From Peribacillus sp044761985 (GTDB lineage: Bacteria > Bacillota > Bacilli > Bacillales > DSM-1321): a stretch of 64,000 bases of DNA. Positions 24,937 through 34,236 of the stretch are shown one piece after another; the first letter of the stretch is position 1, and each line of letters begins with the position of its first letter. Below the pieces are notes generated by a model that saw nothing but the letters and a program-made list of their open reading frames with translations, was not told the origin of the DNA and did not search any database. A program made the position numbers and the translations under genes. Location of the stretch: assembly GCF_044761985.1 (NCBI RefSeq), contig NZ_JBIWDK010000005.1, positions 186,001 to 250,000 on the forward strand. The letters are read 5' to 3'.

Positions 24937-26859
24937 TTATTCTGTTTGTTCGCCAAGATAAATTCTAATTGTTGAACCTTCTTTTAATTTCACTCCTGCA
25001 TCCGGAGCTTGTTTTATGACTTTATCCCCCTTACCGGCCATGTCTATCTTAAGGTCCAGAAGTTGGGTTTGTAACTCTTTTTTGCTCATTCCAACAACAT
25101 TTGGTACCTCGATCATCACCGGATCGGTCCAGACTTTTTCTTTTTCAATCTGGTTTTTCCTTGGTTTGACACCCATCGCCCTTAGTGAATCCTCCATGAT
25201 GTTCCCAACAATCGGGGCAGCGACCACACCACCAAATTGAACGGTCCCTTTCGGATTATCCACAGCGATATACACGACGATTTGGGGATCATCCGCTGGG
25301 GCGACACCAATAAATGAGAGTATATAATTATTGTCTAAATATCTCCCATTCTCGGCTTTTTGGGCTGTTCCTGTTTTCCCCCCGACCCGATACGATTCCA
25401 CGAAAGCTCCCTTACCGCTTCCTTTTGCCACAACGGATTCAAGTGCTTCCCGAACTTTCTTCGAGGTTTCTTCAGAAATCACCTTTTTTTTCGCCTGTGG
25501 GGTTTTCCGCATGACCACTTCCCCCGTTTTCGGGTCGACCAATTCTTTTGCAATATAAGGGGTATATAGTGTCCCTCCATTCACAGCTGCCGATACAGCC
25601 GTGACCTGCTGGATGGGCGTGACGGCAACACCTTGTCCAAAAGCCGTGGTTGCCTGTTCAACGGGACCAACACGATCCATATTGAACATGATCCCCCTAC
25701 CTTCCCCAGATAAATCAATGCCCGTTTTTTGACCGAAACCAAAATCATTTATATATTGGAACAATTTATCTTTACCAAGCCGGTTCCCTAGCTCAACGAA
25801 ACCCGGGTTGCATGAGTTTTCTACGACTTCCAGAAAAGTTTGGTCACCATGACCTCCGCTTTTCCAGCAATGCAATGTAGAACCTGCAACCTCCACATGG
25901 CCGGGATCATAAAAATGGTCGTTTTGTAGATTCACCTTTCCTTCCTCTAGAGCAGCGGCAAGGGTGATGATTTTAAAAGTTGAACCTGGCTCATAAATGC
26001 TCCATACCGGCAAGTTACGGTTATATACTTCTGCAGGTACATCTTGGAATTTCGCTGGATCGAAGGTGGGCCTGCTTGACATGGCCAGTATTTCGCCCGT
26101 CTTCGGATCCATTGCAATGGCTATGAGTCCATCTGGATCATAAGTGGCCTCCGCATTATCCAGTTCCCGTTCCACAATGGTCTGAATTCGGCTATCAATC
26201 GTCAGTTTCAAATTATCTCCGTCTACTGGAGCCTTGAAATCATCCGCCATATTCTCAAGTCTTTTCCCTTTTGCATCCGAATAAAATTTCACGAACCCTC
26301 TTTCTCCATTAAGTTCCTTATCATACGATAGTTCGATTCCCATCAATCCCTGGTTATCCGAGCCTGTGAACCCCAGTACATGTGATAAGTACTCACCGAA
26401 TGGGTAATGCCGCTTGGAGTCTTCCGCGATATATATACCTTTTATGCCGAGGGCCTTGATTTCCTTTGCCTTTTCATGAGAAATTTTCCTCCCCTCGGGA
26501 ATCCTGGCGCTCATCGCCGGTTTGGTTAACCATTCAAAGGCTTTCTCCTTCGTGATATTCAATATGGAAGCTAGCTGTTCCGAGGTTTCACTTGGATTCT
26601 CTATTTGTCGTGGGATGACATATACTGTCGGTGCTGAGATGTTCGTTGCCAACTCGACTCCATTTCGATCCAATATTTCACCACGTTTGGCTTCAAAGGG
26701 GATATTCCTACTCCACGAATCCTTAGCTAAGCTTGTCAAATCATTTCCTAGATAAAACTGAACGATCCCTAGGCGAATGTCAATGATAAAAAAGACGACT
26801 AATCCTATTGCCAATGCGATTGCGAGCCGTTTTCGGACGGTAACATTTGAAACACGCAA
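24937..26859 (-). CDS. spoVD: Sporulation-specific class B penicillin-binding protein SpoVD
   Basis: Transpeptidase for cortex peptidoglycan; partner of SpoVE. I place the start at a TTG (26857-26859) because GGAGGTG lies seven bases upstream and the sequence then reads RVSNVTVRKRLAIALAIG, as in the family; this gives 640 residues. One N-terminal membrane span is followed by the PBP dimer domain. The transpeptidase motifs are STFK (in YEPGSTFKII), SCN (in VVENSCNPGF) and KTGTAQ. A single PASTA domain ends the protein (IEVPNVVGMSKKELQTQLLD), typical of SpoVD and unlike PbpB. It is bounded by hairpins on both sides. Confidence 0.95.
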   Translation of the reverse strand: MRVSNVTVRKRLAIALAIGLVVFFIIDIRLGIVQFYLGNDLTSLAKDSWSRNIPFEAKRGEILDRNGVELATNISAPTVYVIPRQIENPSETSEQLASILNITKEKAFEWLTKPAMSARIPEGRKISHEKAKEIKALGIKGIYIAEDSKRHYPFGEYLSHVLGFTGSDNQGLMGIELSYDKELNGERGFVKFYSDAKGKRLENMADDFKAPVDGDNLKLTIDSRIQTIVERELDNAEATYDPDGLIAIAMDPKTGEILAMSSRPTFDPAKFQDVPAEVYNRNLPVWSIYEPGSTFKIITLAAALEEGKVNLQNDHFYDPGHVEVAGSTLHCWKSGGHGDQTFLEVVENSCNPGFVELGNRLGKDKLFQYINDFGFGQKTGIDLSGEGRGIMFNMDRVGPVEQATTAFGQGVAVTPIQQVTAVSAAVNGGTLYTPYIAKELVDPKTGEVVMRKTPQAKKKVISEETSKKVREALESVVAKGSGKGAFVESYRVGGKTGTAQKAENGRYLDNNYILSFIGVAPADDPQIVVYIAVDNPKGTVQFGGVVAAPIVGNIMEDSLRAMGVKPRKNQIEKEKVWTDPVMIEVPNVVGMSKKELQTQLLDLKIDMAGKGDKVIKQAPDAGVKLKEGSTIRIYLGEQTE

Positions 26860-26919
26860 AAACAGGCACCTCCATTTCATACATGCTCAATATATATGCT
26901 TGTCTACTTGGTGGTAGAA

Positions 26920-26973
26920 TAAAAACATGCAAGAAAAAGAGTGACCCATATGAGCCACTCTTTTTCTTGCATG
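26920..26973 (-). terminator. pbpB terminator
   Basis: A near-perfect 18-bp inverted repeat, CATGCAAGAAAAAGAGTG at 26926-26943 with its partner at 26956-26973, followed on the minus strand by TTTTTATTC. It separates vegetative pbpB from sporulation spoVD. Confidence 0.88.
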
Positions 26974-26979
26974 CTTATT

Positions 26980-29139
26980 TTACTCTACAGTCGTCTCTTT
27001 TGTTGGCGAATCCTTCGGTGGCTTTTCCGGCTGCCTTAATTCGACTTTGAAAGAGTCTCCTTCTTTAACCTTTGTGCCACCTTTAGGACTCTGTTTACCC
27101 ACATATCCTGTGCCTGACGTATTCAGATTAAGCTTGGCAATGCTAGCTACCTTCATAACATCACGCAGTGACCAACCAGCCATGTCCGGAACCTTCATTG
27201 CCCCTTCAGGACGGAGAATAATTTTTTCCCCTTGAAGAAGGGAACTACCCGATTTAGGGGATTGGTCGAGAACTTTCCGTCCCGTTCCGATTACTTCCAC
27301 TTCATATCCTAACTCCTCGAGTTCTTTAACGGACGAATTAATAGGTTGATCCGTATAGTCTTCAATCTTGTTAGTTTCCTGCTTTTTCAAATCGGATGGC
27401 TTTATGTTTAAATACATGAGGCTGTTTTGCATGACCGGGTTAAATATTTCAGAAAGAGGATCAGCTCCTACATAGGAAACACCTAATTTCGGTTGTTTGA
27501 CAGCCACATATACGACAAGTTGCGGGTCATCGGCTGGAGCCATTCCCAAGAAGGAAAAGAAATAGTTGTCCTTACCTTCAAGATATCGACCAGTCGGCCC
27601 AGGAATCTGCGCAGTCCCCGTTTTTCCGGCTACGTCATACCCATCGATCGCGTACTTCTTGCCCGTTCCTTTTTTTGCCGAGACGACCGTTTCTAAATAT
27701 TTACGAACTTGTTTTGCCGTCTCTGCCGAAATCGGTTCCCCCGCCACTTTCGGTTTGGTCGTTTTCAACACTTTTCCGGTATCTTGATTGGAAATGCTTT
27801 TAATGACATAGGGTTGCATCATCTTTCCGTCATTAGCTACCGCTGAAGCCGCTTGTATCTGTTGGATTGGTGTCACCGTTGTCCCTTGCCCAAACGCGGT
27901 AGTGACTTTTTCCATTTTATACTTATATTGAATCTTGCCTGTAATCTCATTCGGCAGGTCTATTCCCGTCTTTTTATCAAAGCCAAACTTCGTCAAATAG
28001 TCGCGGAATGTATCCGCACCTATTTTATCCATGGCTAAGGTTGCAAAAGCGACATTGGAAGACCGTTGAACCCCTTCAAGAAAGGACATGGTCTTGCCTG
28101 GCTCGATCCCGCTATGGTCGCCTATGGAACCTGTTGCAGCCTTGTATCTACCTGTTGTAAAACTATCATTGGGATTAAAGACCCCTTCTTCTACAGCCGC
28201 TGCTAGAGTAAATGTTTTAAAGGTGGATCCGGGTTCATAGGTTTCTTCAATGGCCAGGTTGCGCCAAGTATCCGTAAGCCCTTCCTTCGTCGTCGGATGG
28301 AATGTCGGCCTTTGGCCCATCGCCAATATTTCGCCTGTTTTAGGATTGGAAACGATGGCGATGATTTGTTCCGGTTTATATTTCCCCTGGACTTTATTCA
28401 TGGAATCTTCCAGGAATGTTTGTATTTTCTTATCGATTGTCAGCGAAACATTATTCCCATTATGGGGAGCTGATACCTTTTCCTCCGCCCCTGGCAAGAT
28501 CAATCCCCAAAAGTCACTTTCATAGGTCAGCTTTCCATCCGTTTCCTGCAATTCTTTATTAAGGTACTTTTCGATACCGAATTTCCCTGTCATCTCTTCT
28601 GTTTCTTCATCCTTTTCTACATATCCAATCAAATGAGAAGCAAAGACCCCATTTGGATAGAAGCGTTTGTTCGTTCTTCCAAACGTGATTCCTGGCAACT
28701 CTAATTTTTCGATTTTCTGTTTGGTGTCCTGCGTCAAGTCTTTTCCAGCACTCCCAAACTCCACTTGATACGCCCCTTTTTTTGATAGGCGTTCATAAAT
28801 GGCCTGTTCATCCATATCTATATATTTAGCAAGCTTACTCGCGGTCATTTCTGGGTCTTTCACCCGTTCGCTTTCTTTTTCGCTCAAGATGGCACGTAAG
28901 ATATAGGAGGAAGTATCCACAGCGATGACGTCTCCCTTAGTATCTAGAATACTGCCACGTTTCGCTTCAATAACCTGCTCTTTCTCATATTTCTTATCGA
29001 TTTTTGAAGCAAGTACCTCTCCCCCGGCTGTACCCGTCACACCAATATATAAAAAGCGGCAGATTAATACAAAGAAGAGCAGGCTGAATACGAAGAATAA
29101 TCCAGCTGCTCCAAGCTTCATATTTTTTTGTTTCTGCAT
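26980..29139 (-). CDS. pbpB: Division-specific class B penicillin-binding protein PBP2B
   Basis: Septal transpeptidase of the divisome, acting with FtsL, DivIB and a SEDS polymerase. The 719-residue protein has one N-terminal membrane span (about 10-30), a PBP dimer domain, and a transpeptidase domain with STFK (YEPGSTFKTF), SSN (VQRSSNVAFA) and KTGTAQ. Two PASTA domains at the C-terminus (one at MKVPDMAGWSLRDVMKV) end in a Lys/Pro-rich tail. Its ATG overlaps the ftsL stop by one base, so translation is coupled. Confidence 0.96.
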   Translation of the reverse strand: MQKQKNMKLGAAGLFFVFSLLFFVLICRFLYIGVTGTAGGEVLASKIDKKYEKEQVIEAKRGSILDTKGDVIAVDTSSYILRAILSEKESERVKDPEMTASKLAKYIDMDEQAIYERLSKKGAYQVEFGSAGKDLTQDTKQKIEKLELPGITFGRTNKRFYPNGVFASHLIGYVEKDEETEEMTGKFGIEKYLNKELQETDGKLTYESDFWGLILPGAEEKVSAPHNGNNVSLTIDKKIQTFLEDSMNKVQGKYKPEQIIAIVSNPKTGEILAMGQRPTFHPTTKEGLTDTWRNLAIEETYEPGSTFKTFTLAAAVEEGVFNPNDSFTTGRYKAATGSIGDHSGIEPGKTMSFLEGVQRSSNVAFATLAMDKIGADTFRDYLTKFGFDKKTGIDLPNEITGKIQYKYKMEKVTTAFGQGTTVTPIQQIQAASAVANDGKMMQPYVIKSISNQDTGKVLKTTKPKVAGEPISAETAKQVRKYLETVVSAKKGTGKKYAIDGYDVAGKTGTAQIPGPTGRYLEGKDNYFFSFLGMAPADDPQLVVYVAVKQPKLGVSYVGADPLSEIFNPVMQNSLMYLNIKPSDLKKQETNKIEDYTDQPINSSVKELEELGYEVEVIGTGRKVLDQSPKSGSSLLQGEKIILRPEGAMKVPDMAGWSLRDVMKVASIAKLNLNTSGTGYVGKQSPKGGTKVKEGDSFKVELRQPEKPPKDSPTKETTVE

Positions 29140-29495
29140 CAGTTCTGCACAACCTTCACGTTATTATCATCCAATCCAAGGCCTAATTTGGCAGCGATTG
29201 CCCAAATGCGCTCATATCTACTAAGTTCGTCGACCTGCACCATTAAATCATCATTCAATTTACCTTGTTCTTCAATGGTCGCTTCAACCTGCTGGATTTC
29301 TTTATTCGTTTCATAAATGGCAGCTTGATTGGAAACTATCTTCACACACGCAAAGGTAATCATGATAGCAATGGCGCATAGTAATAACACTTCACCAATC
29401 GATATTTTCGCTTTACGGATGACAACAGTTTGCTGGGATTGTTGCTGTTGATCTACATATTGCTTTTCTTGTATTTTTTTTGCTATGGCACTCAT
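29139..29495 (-). CDS. ftsL: Cell division protein FtsL
   Basis: Bitopic divisome protein that forms a coiled-coil complex with DivIC and activates septal wall synthesis. The 118-residue sequence has a Gln-rich cytoplasmic N-terminus (YVDQQQQSQQ), one membrane span (about 33-53) and an external heptad segment (TNKEIQQVEATIEEQGKLND). Identification relies on topology and on its fixed position between rsmH and pbpB, since FtsL sequences diverge quickly. Confidence 0.93.
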   Translation of the reverse strand: MSAIAKKIQEKQYVDQQQQSQQTVVIRKAKISIGEVLLLCAIAIMITFACVKIVSNQAAIYETNKEIQQVEATIEEQGKLNDDLMVQVDELSRYERIWAIAAKLGLGLDDNNVKVVQN

Positions 29496-29527
29496 TCATG
29501 CTCCCCCTTACTGTTTTTTTCTGTAGT

Positions 29528-30460
29528 TTACTGTTTTTCGGCAATCCTTAATTTCGCCGAGCGTGATCGGTTATTACCTTCCAGCTCTTCTTCCGAAGGT
29601 AAAATCGGTTTTCTTGTAATTAATTTCAGAGTCGGTTTGAATTCATCAGGGATGATCGGTAGGCCATGCGGAAGATCTGGTAGGGCGCTGGCTTTTTTAA
29701 ATACCGTCTTACATATCCGATCTTCCAATGAATGGAAAGTGATGACAGATATTCTTCCCTCGGGATTCAACAGGGATATCGCTTGTTCAAGGGAATCCTC
29801 AAATACGCCCAATTCATCATTTACAGCGATTCTGATTGCCTGGAATACTCGTTTCGCAGGGTGTCCACCTTTACGTCGGGCCGGGGCAGGAATTCCTTCT
29901 TTAATTAATTCCACTAACTCAAATGTCGTTTCAATCGGTTTTATTTCACGGGCCGCTTCTATTTTCCGGGCAATTTGCTTGGAGAATTTCTCTTCCCCAT
30001 ACTGGAAGAAAATCCTGAGCAAGTCATGGTAAGACCATGAATTCACCACATCATAAGCTGAAGTCGCCGCACTTTGATCCATCCTCATATCCAGTGGAGC
30101 ATCGTGATTGTAGCTGAATCCACGTTCAGGTGTATCTAGTTGTGGAGAGGACACACCTAAATCATAAAGGATCCCATCTACCTTATTGACTCCACGAGCA
30201 TTCAACTCTTCTTGAAGATATTTAAAATTATTAGGAACAAGTACGACACGGTCCCCATAGCTTTCTAATTTAGCTTTAGCATTCTGAATCGCCGTTTCAT
30301 CCTGATCAAAAGCATACAATCTGCCTTTGTCAGAGAGCTGTGACAGCAAGTATTCGCTGTGACCTGCTCCTCCTAAAGTACAATCTACATAAATTCCATC
30401 AGGTTTGATGTTCAAGCCATCAACCGTCTCTTTTAATAACACTGTTGTATGTTGAAACAT
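29528..30460 (-). CDS. rsmH: 16S rRNA m4C1402 methyltransferase
   Basis: Methylates N4 of cytosine 1402 in the 16S rRNA decoding centre, using S-adenosylmethionine. The start ATG at 30458-30460 (MFQHTTVLLKETVDGLNIKP) has GGAAGG nine bases upstream and gives 310 residues, near the 311 of B. subtilis; upstream in-frame ATGs overlap the ribosome-binding site. The SAM loop VDCTLGGAGHSEYLL and the C-terminal ISVITFHSLEDRICK are conserved. Also called mraW. Confidence 0.96.
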   Translation of the reverse strand: MFQHTTVLLKETVDGLNIKPDGIYVDCTLGGAGHSEYLLSQLSDKGRLYAFDQDETAIQNAKAKLESYGDRVVLVPNNFKYLQEELNARGVNKVDGILYDLGVSSPQLDTPERGFSYNHDAPLDMRMDQSAATSAYDVVNSWSYHDLLRIFFQYGEEKFSKQIARKIEAAREIKPIETTFELVELIKEGIPAPARRKGGHPAKRVFQAIRIAVNDELGVFEDSLEQAISLLNPEGRISVITFHSLEDRICKTVFKKASALPDLPHGLPIIPDEFKPTLKLITRKPILPSEEELEGNNRSRSAKLRIAEKQ

Positions 30461-30510
30461 GTTAGACATCCTTCCAATCGGTAATTGAGTCACTCTATTC
30501 GAGGGCAGCC

Positions 30511-30942
30511 TTAAATTTCAAAGCCAATCATATTTTCTGCTATCTCAGCGAAAGAATCCTCTGAAGCTGAAAAATAGTTTTCCCAAAGGGATTTGCTCCA
30601 AATCTCAATTCGATTGGTAACACCAAGAATTACACATTCTTTTTCCAATTGGCCATATGAAGTAAGCGGCGTGGGAATATTAATTCGCCCTTGCTTATCA
30701 ATTTCGCATTCTGTTGCAGCGGAAAAGAAAAAACGGGTAAAGGCACGAGCGTCTTTTTTGGTTATGGGCAGGGCTTTCAGCTTCTCTTCCAATAGCTTCC
30801 ACTCATTCATAGGATAACCAAATAGGCATTGATCGAGTCCGCGGGTAAGCACAAATTGTTCCCCTAGGTTGTCCCTGAATTTCACCGGGACAATCAGACG
30901 GCCTTTTATATCGATGTTATGATGGTACTCTCCCATGAACAT
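30511..30942 (-). CDS. mraZ: Transcriptional regulator MraZ
   Basis: DNA-binding ring protein that represses its own dcw operon. The 143-residue protein (start ATG 30940-30942, MFMGEYHHNIDIKGRLIVP) has two AbrB-like repeats, each with the DXXXR motif: DIKGR near residue 11 and DKQGR near residue 85. Length equals B. subtilis MraZ. Three matching 10-bp repeats lie 27-56 bp upstream of the start and are the likely operator. Confidence 0.95.
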   Translation of the reverse strand: MFMGEYHHNIDIKGRLIVPVKFRDNLGEQFVLTRGLDQCLFGYPMNEWKLLEEKLKALPITKKDARAFTRFFFSAATECEIDKQGRINIPTPLTSYGQLEKECVILGVTNRIEIWSKSLWENYFSASEDSFAEIAENMIGFEI

Positions 30943-30968
30943 ACCCACTACCCCCACATTCTAATCTC

Positions 30969-30998
30969 AATGTACCACATTCCCCCACCTTTCTCCAC
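30969..30998 (-). promoter_or_regulatory. MraZ operator: three 10-bp direct repeats
   Basis: Read on the minus strand: GTGGAGAAAG, GTGGGGGAAT, GTGGTACATT, exactly abutting at 10-bp period. Known MraZ boxes are TGGGN-type repeats spaced by one helical turn just upstream of mraZ. A fourth GTGG-rich patch lies nearer the start, where it may merge with the ribosome-binding site. Confidence 0.75.
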
Positions 30999-31143
30999 TT
31001 GTTTTTACTTTCGCCTTTATTGTAAAAATCCCCTTCTTTTACATAGAAGTTTATTTAGCCAATATTCTTATCGAAAACCTCTCTTCTTCTCGAATGGTCA
31101 CAAACTAAGAGAGTGTTCCTCCTTTCCTGTCGAAAGTTTTCGG

Positions 31144-31177
31144 AAAACAAAAAGAAGACAGGCGAATTACCTGTCTT
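31144..31177 (-). terminator. bshC terminator
   Basis: Minus strand stem AAGACAGG / CCTGTCTT (31155-31177) followed by CTTTTTGTTTT, about 40 bp after the bshC stop. Confidence 0.8.
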
Positions 31178-31219
31178 TAATCTTCTTTATATCCTCCACT
31201 TTTCTCCACCGCGGAGACC

Positions 31220-32848
31220 TTACAAGTAAATCAGTTTATGCTGGTTATTAAACTGATAGTCCAGTTTCATGATTTCCTTTATAAAATCGGGTCCATATTG
31301 ATTCAAGTAATAAAAAACATTCCAGGTTCTCTCTTGGGGAGATTCCAAAGGATACAGCGAATTGGCGATACGTTCGTATTTTTTCAAGACGAACGAGTGA
31401 CGTTCTTTCGTCCGTTCCCCAATCTTACCGTTCATGAATGCTAGTTGTTTCTGGATAAATTCAATATTTTTATTTAGAATCGGTTCAAGCCCCTTATCCA
31501 ATGAAACAGCATGCATCGATAACTTTTGATGGTTCTCTTCAAGTTGGGATTTCATCGTCTGGAATAAGTGATCGACCGTTTCATCTTTCATAGAATCGAG
31601 ATAACGCTGTACGGTTCTTCCCGTCCCTTCGGTTAGCACTGTCTTCAACGTTATTTCCGTTTCATCCAAGTCCGTCTGGATACCCCGCTCAACGATAGTT
31701 ATATTCAATCTTGGGATGATGGGTGGCATCTTCATAGCAAATAGTTCAAATGCTCGTTTCAATTCTGCCCAATAGGCAATTTCACCCGGTCCAGAAATGA
31801 AGGCTAGAACGGGAAAGAGCATTTCCTGCATGAGTGGGCGCGTAACGACATTATTACTTAATTGCTCTGGATGGGTTTTCGCCATTTGCAAGAGTTCCTG
31901 CTCCGAGAAAGAGAGCTCACCATTTCTGGCAGTGAACCTGCCCTCCGACCGTTTAAGTAAGCAGCGATCTTTTTTGGCAGTATCGTAATAAAACAGATTG
32001 GCTGGCTGTTCTCCCATTTCAATCATTTTGGAATAACCTTGTTCTTGCATGAAGGTTTGTTGCTTTCCAACCTCTTCCGCAATCTTTTCGCTTTTTCCTA
32101 TCAACGACTCAAAAAAGCCTGTTTCTAATTTTCTAAGTGCTGGATCACCTGCGTCAACAAGCAAGAGGCCATATTCTTGGAACCATTCGTGAATCAAACG
32201 AGCAAAAAAGTCGACGAATGTATTCGATTGCTTAACGGTTTCCTTCATATCAATAAGGAGTTTATTCGTAAAGGCGGTTTCCCCATATGTTTCAATGATT
32301 TCTTCGAACCATTGCTCCATCTTTTTTTCATCGATTTCTATATCTGTGATCATGGTCTTGAAAGGCTGATATGAAGGATAAGATTTTTTATCCGGTTTAC
32401 CATTTTTCATGACATACACATGGTTGACCTCAGCTAGGTCATGATCTTCTCCAGCTATCCAAAACACAGGAATGACCGGTTTTCCCAGTGACTTCCTTTG
32501 TTCTAGTGCAAGCTTGATGATTGAAATCACTTTATGTATCGTATAAAGGGGACCAGACAACAAGCCCGCCTGCTGTCCTCCAACGACAACGACCGAATCA
32601 TCACGTCGTAATTCTTCAATGTTTTTATTAACAGCCTCACTGCTTGAAAAACGAGACATATATGTCTGTATGTAATTCGATAATGCTTCTCGTGAAAAAG
32701 TCCTGTTCATCAGCTCTTGATATCTATTGCGATAGATGTCCGGGTTGGACAAGTCATAGTGAAAATAATCTTCCGTTTCAAGCTCGCCCTGTAAATAGTC
32801 CGATGCGAAACGGTTTAATGATGGTAACGCGAGATCTTTCATCTCCAT
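31220..32848 (-). CDS. bshC: Putative cysteine ligase BshC for bacillithiol
   Basis: Catalyses the last step of bacillithiol synthesis, adding cysteine to GlcN-malate. The 542-residue protein matches the family in length and has a Rossmann-like core (VVVVGGQQAGLLSGPLYTIH near residue 85; IPVFWIAGEDHDLAEVNHVY near 135), a connecting domain and a long C-terminal coiled coil. Near-C-terminal ERTWNVFYYLNQYGPDFI is conserved. It lies between mraZ and the ketopantoate reductase gene, as in B. subtilis (yllA). Confidence 0.94.
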   Translation of the reverse strand: MEMKDLALPSLNRFASDYLQGELETEDYFHYDLSNPDIYRNRYQELMNRTFSREALSNYIQTYMSRFSSSEAVNKNIEELRRDDSVVVVGGQQAGLLSGPLYTIHKVISIIKLALEQRKSLGKPVIPVFWIAGEDHDLAEVNHVYVMKNGKPDKKSYPSYQPFKTMITDIEIDEKKMEQWFEEIIETYGETAFTNKLLIDMKETVKQSNTFVDFFARLIHEWFQEYGLLLVDAGDPALRKLETGFFESLIGKSEKIAEEVGKQQTFMQEQGYSKMIEMGEQPANLFYYDTAKKDRCLLKRSEGRFTARNGELSFSEQELLQMAKTHPEQLSNNVVTRPLMQEMLFPVLAFISGPGEIAYWAELKRAFELFAMKMPPIIPRLNITIVERGIQTDLDETEITLKTVLTEGTGRTVQRYLDSMKDETVDHLFQTMKSQLEENHQKLSMHAVSLDKGLEPILNKNIEFIQKQLAFMNGKIGERTKERHSFVLKKYERIANSLYPLESPQERTWNVFYYLNQYGPDFIKEIMKLDYQFNNQHKLIYL

Positions 32849-32957
32849 GTATGTTCTCCCTTTCTCTGCAACTACAATTCTTTTTAGAGTATAACATTCT
32901 GTTTTAAGAAAACAAAAAATGTTGCCCAGGAGCAGAAAATTGATGCTTTGCCATTCA

Positions 32958-33350
32958 TTATGCAGTAAAGATTCTAGTAATTCTCGTAATAAATCCTATA
33001 GAAAATAAAAGAAGGTACGCGCAAAAAAAGAATGCGAAGTTCACTCTCCAAAATCCTTTCAATACTTTTTGAAAAATGATTTCTCCTTTAACTTGATAAT
33101 GGACAAGAACAACAACGAATGCATTGGCTATCATGATGAGCATGATCACCCAAAAAATATGTATGTCCCAAATTGTCACTATTAAATAATGGACCGATAA
33201 TACAAAAAACAAAGTACTCATATCCATGGCAAATTGAACGGAACGCTTATGGTTCCTTGTGAATTGCTTGGCACTAATAAAAAATATGACATAACCTATA
33301 AATGGAAGTGTAATGAAAATCGCGGCAAGACTTGAAACAAAGTTTGGCAT
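32958..33350 (-). CDS. DUF3397-type membrane protein
   Basis: A 130-residue protein with four hydrophobic segments (about residues 5-24, 40-58, 66-86 and 103-127) and a basic loop QFTRNHKRSVQF. It resembles the DUF3397 family found next to bshC and panE genes in Bacillaceae; no function is known to me. It begins 5 bp after the reductase stop, so the two are probably co-transcribed. Confidence 0.7.
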   Translation of the reverse strand: MPNFVSSLAAIFITLPFIGYVIFFISAKQFTRNHKRSVQFAMDMSTLFFVLSVHYLIVTIWDIHIFWVIMLIMIANAFVVVLVHYQVKGEIIFQKVLKGFWRVNFAFFFCAYLLLFSIGFITRITRIFTA

Positions 33351-33354
33351 ACCC

Positions 33355-34236
33355 TCATCCCCCTTGGAACTCTTTTCCTTTGATCATTGCATAAAGAGAA
33401 GACGTTAAACATGCCTTTTTCTCTTTTCGTATTGCCTCCGAAATGATATAACCTAAGATTGCGTCGATTTCCGTTTTTCTTCCAAGTTCAATATCTTTCA
33501 GCATGGAAGATCTATTTTCTGAGGTCTTCGAACACACGGATTTTACGTGGTTAAAAGATTCCTCTGCATCTGGTAATTCCAGTACAGACGATATTTCAAC
33601 AAATAGTTCCTGGAATAATCGGTAATAAAACGGATTACTGATCAAACGCCCATTTTCCACTTCCAATAACGCGGTCAGAGGGTTGATTACAGCGTTAACG
33701 ATTAACTTGTCCATTAGCATGGCATGGTAGTCCTCACACTTACGGAATGGAAAGTAGTCGTTGTTCGCATCCAGAAATGGAAGTACATTCAAGTCCCCCC
33801 TGAAAGACGCAACTCTGGTTATACCAAACCCGGTATGTTCCACTGTATTCGGGTCGAGCTTCAACGCCCCATGTTCCACCACACCAACACAAACGGTCGC
33901 TGACTTCAACTCCTTTAAATAAGAAATGTGCCCATAGCCGTTCTGCAAAAACAACAAAGGTACATCCATCCCCTCGATCACTGGCAGGACTTGCGGTATA
34001 TGATACTGTTTAACCGCGACTAGGATTATCTCTTCTCCCCTTATTCCACTTTCGATTGCGTTGGATGTTATATTTCTTTTCCTGGTCACTCCATTCACGA
34101 TGCAACGGAGACCCTCACTATTAATACATGATGCCTGTTCCTCTGTACGTGTATAAATCGTTACACTGTGCCTCTCACTTAAATAAGAGGCGAATAACAA
34201 TCCGACGGAGCCGCCTCCAATTACGCCGATTTTCAT
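33355..34236 (-). CDS. ylbQ: 2-dehydropantoate 2-reductase family protein
   Basis: NADPH-dependent reductase of the PanE family, which makes pantoate for coenzyme A. The start ATG at 34234-34236 follows GGAAGGG and gives 293 residues. The N-terminal nucleotide fold has GVIGGGSVGLLFAS. The conserved lysine sits in VAVKQYHI, and the C-terminal helical domain carries NAVINPLTALL. B. subtilis has two PanE-like genes and this location corresponds to ylbQ; the true substrate is inferred from the family. Confidence 0.87.
   Translation of the reverse strand: MKIGVIGGGSVGLLFASYLSERHSVTIYTRTEEQASCINSEGLRCIVNGVTRKRNITSNAIESGIRGEEIILVAVKQYHIPQVLPVIEGMDVPLLFLQNGYGHISYLKELKSATVCVGVVEHGALKLDPNTVEHTGFGITRVASFRGDLNVLPFLDANNDYFPFRKCEDYHAMLMDKLIVNAVINPLTALLEVENGRLISNPFYYRLFQELFVEISSVLELPDAEESFNHVKSVCSKTSENRSSMLKDIELGRKTEIDAILGYIISEAIRKEKKACLTSSLYAMIKGKEFQGG

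Noticed and set aside
26924..26973. Large inverted repeat considered as an insertion-sequence end or attachment site
   Set aside because: Position directly after pbpB and the T run make it an ordinary terminator; no direct repeats or transposase nearby.
29430..30032. 200-codon plus-strand frame opposite ftsL-rsmH
   Set aside because: It is antisense to two well-supported genes and has no ribosome-binding site or homology.
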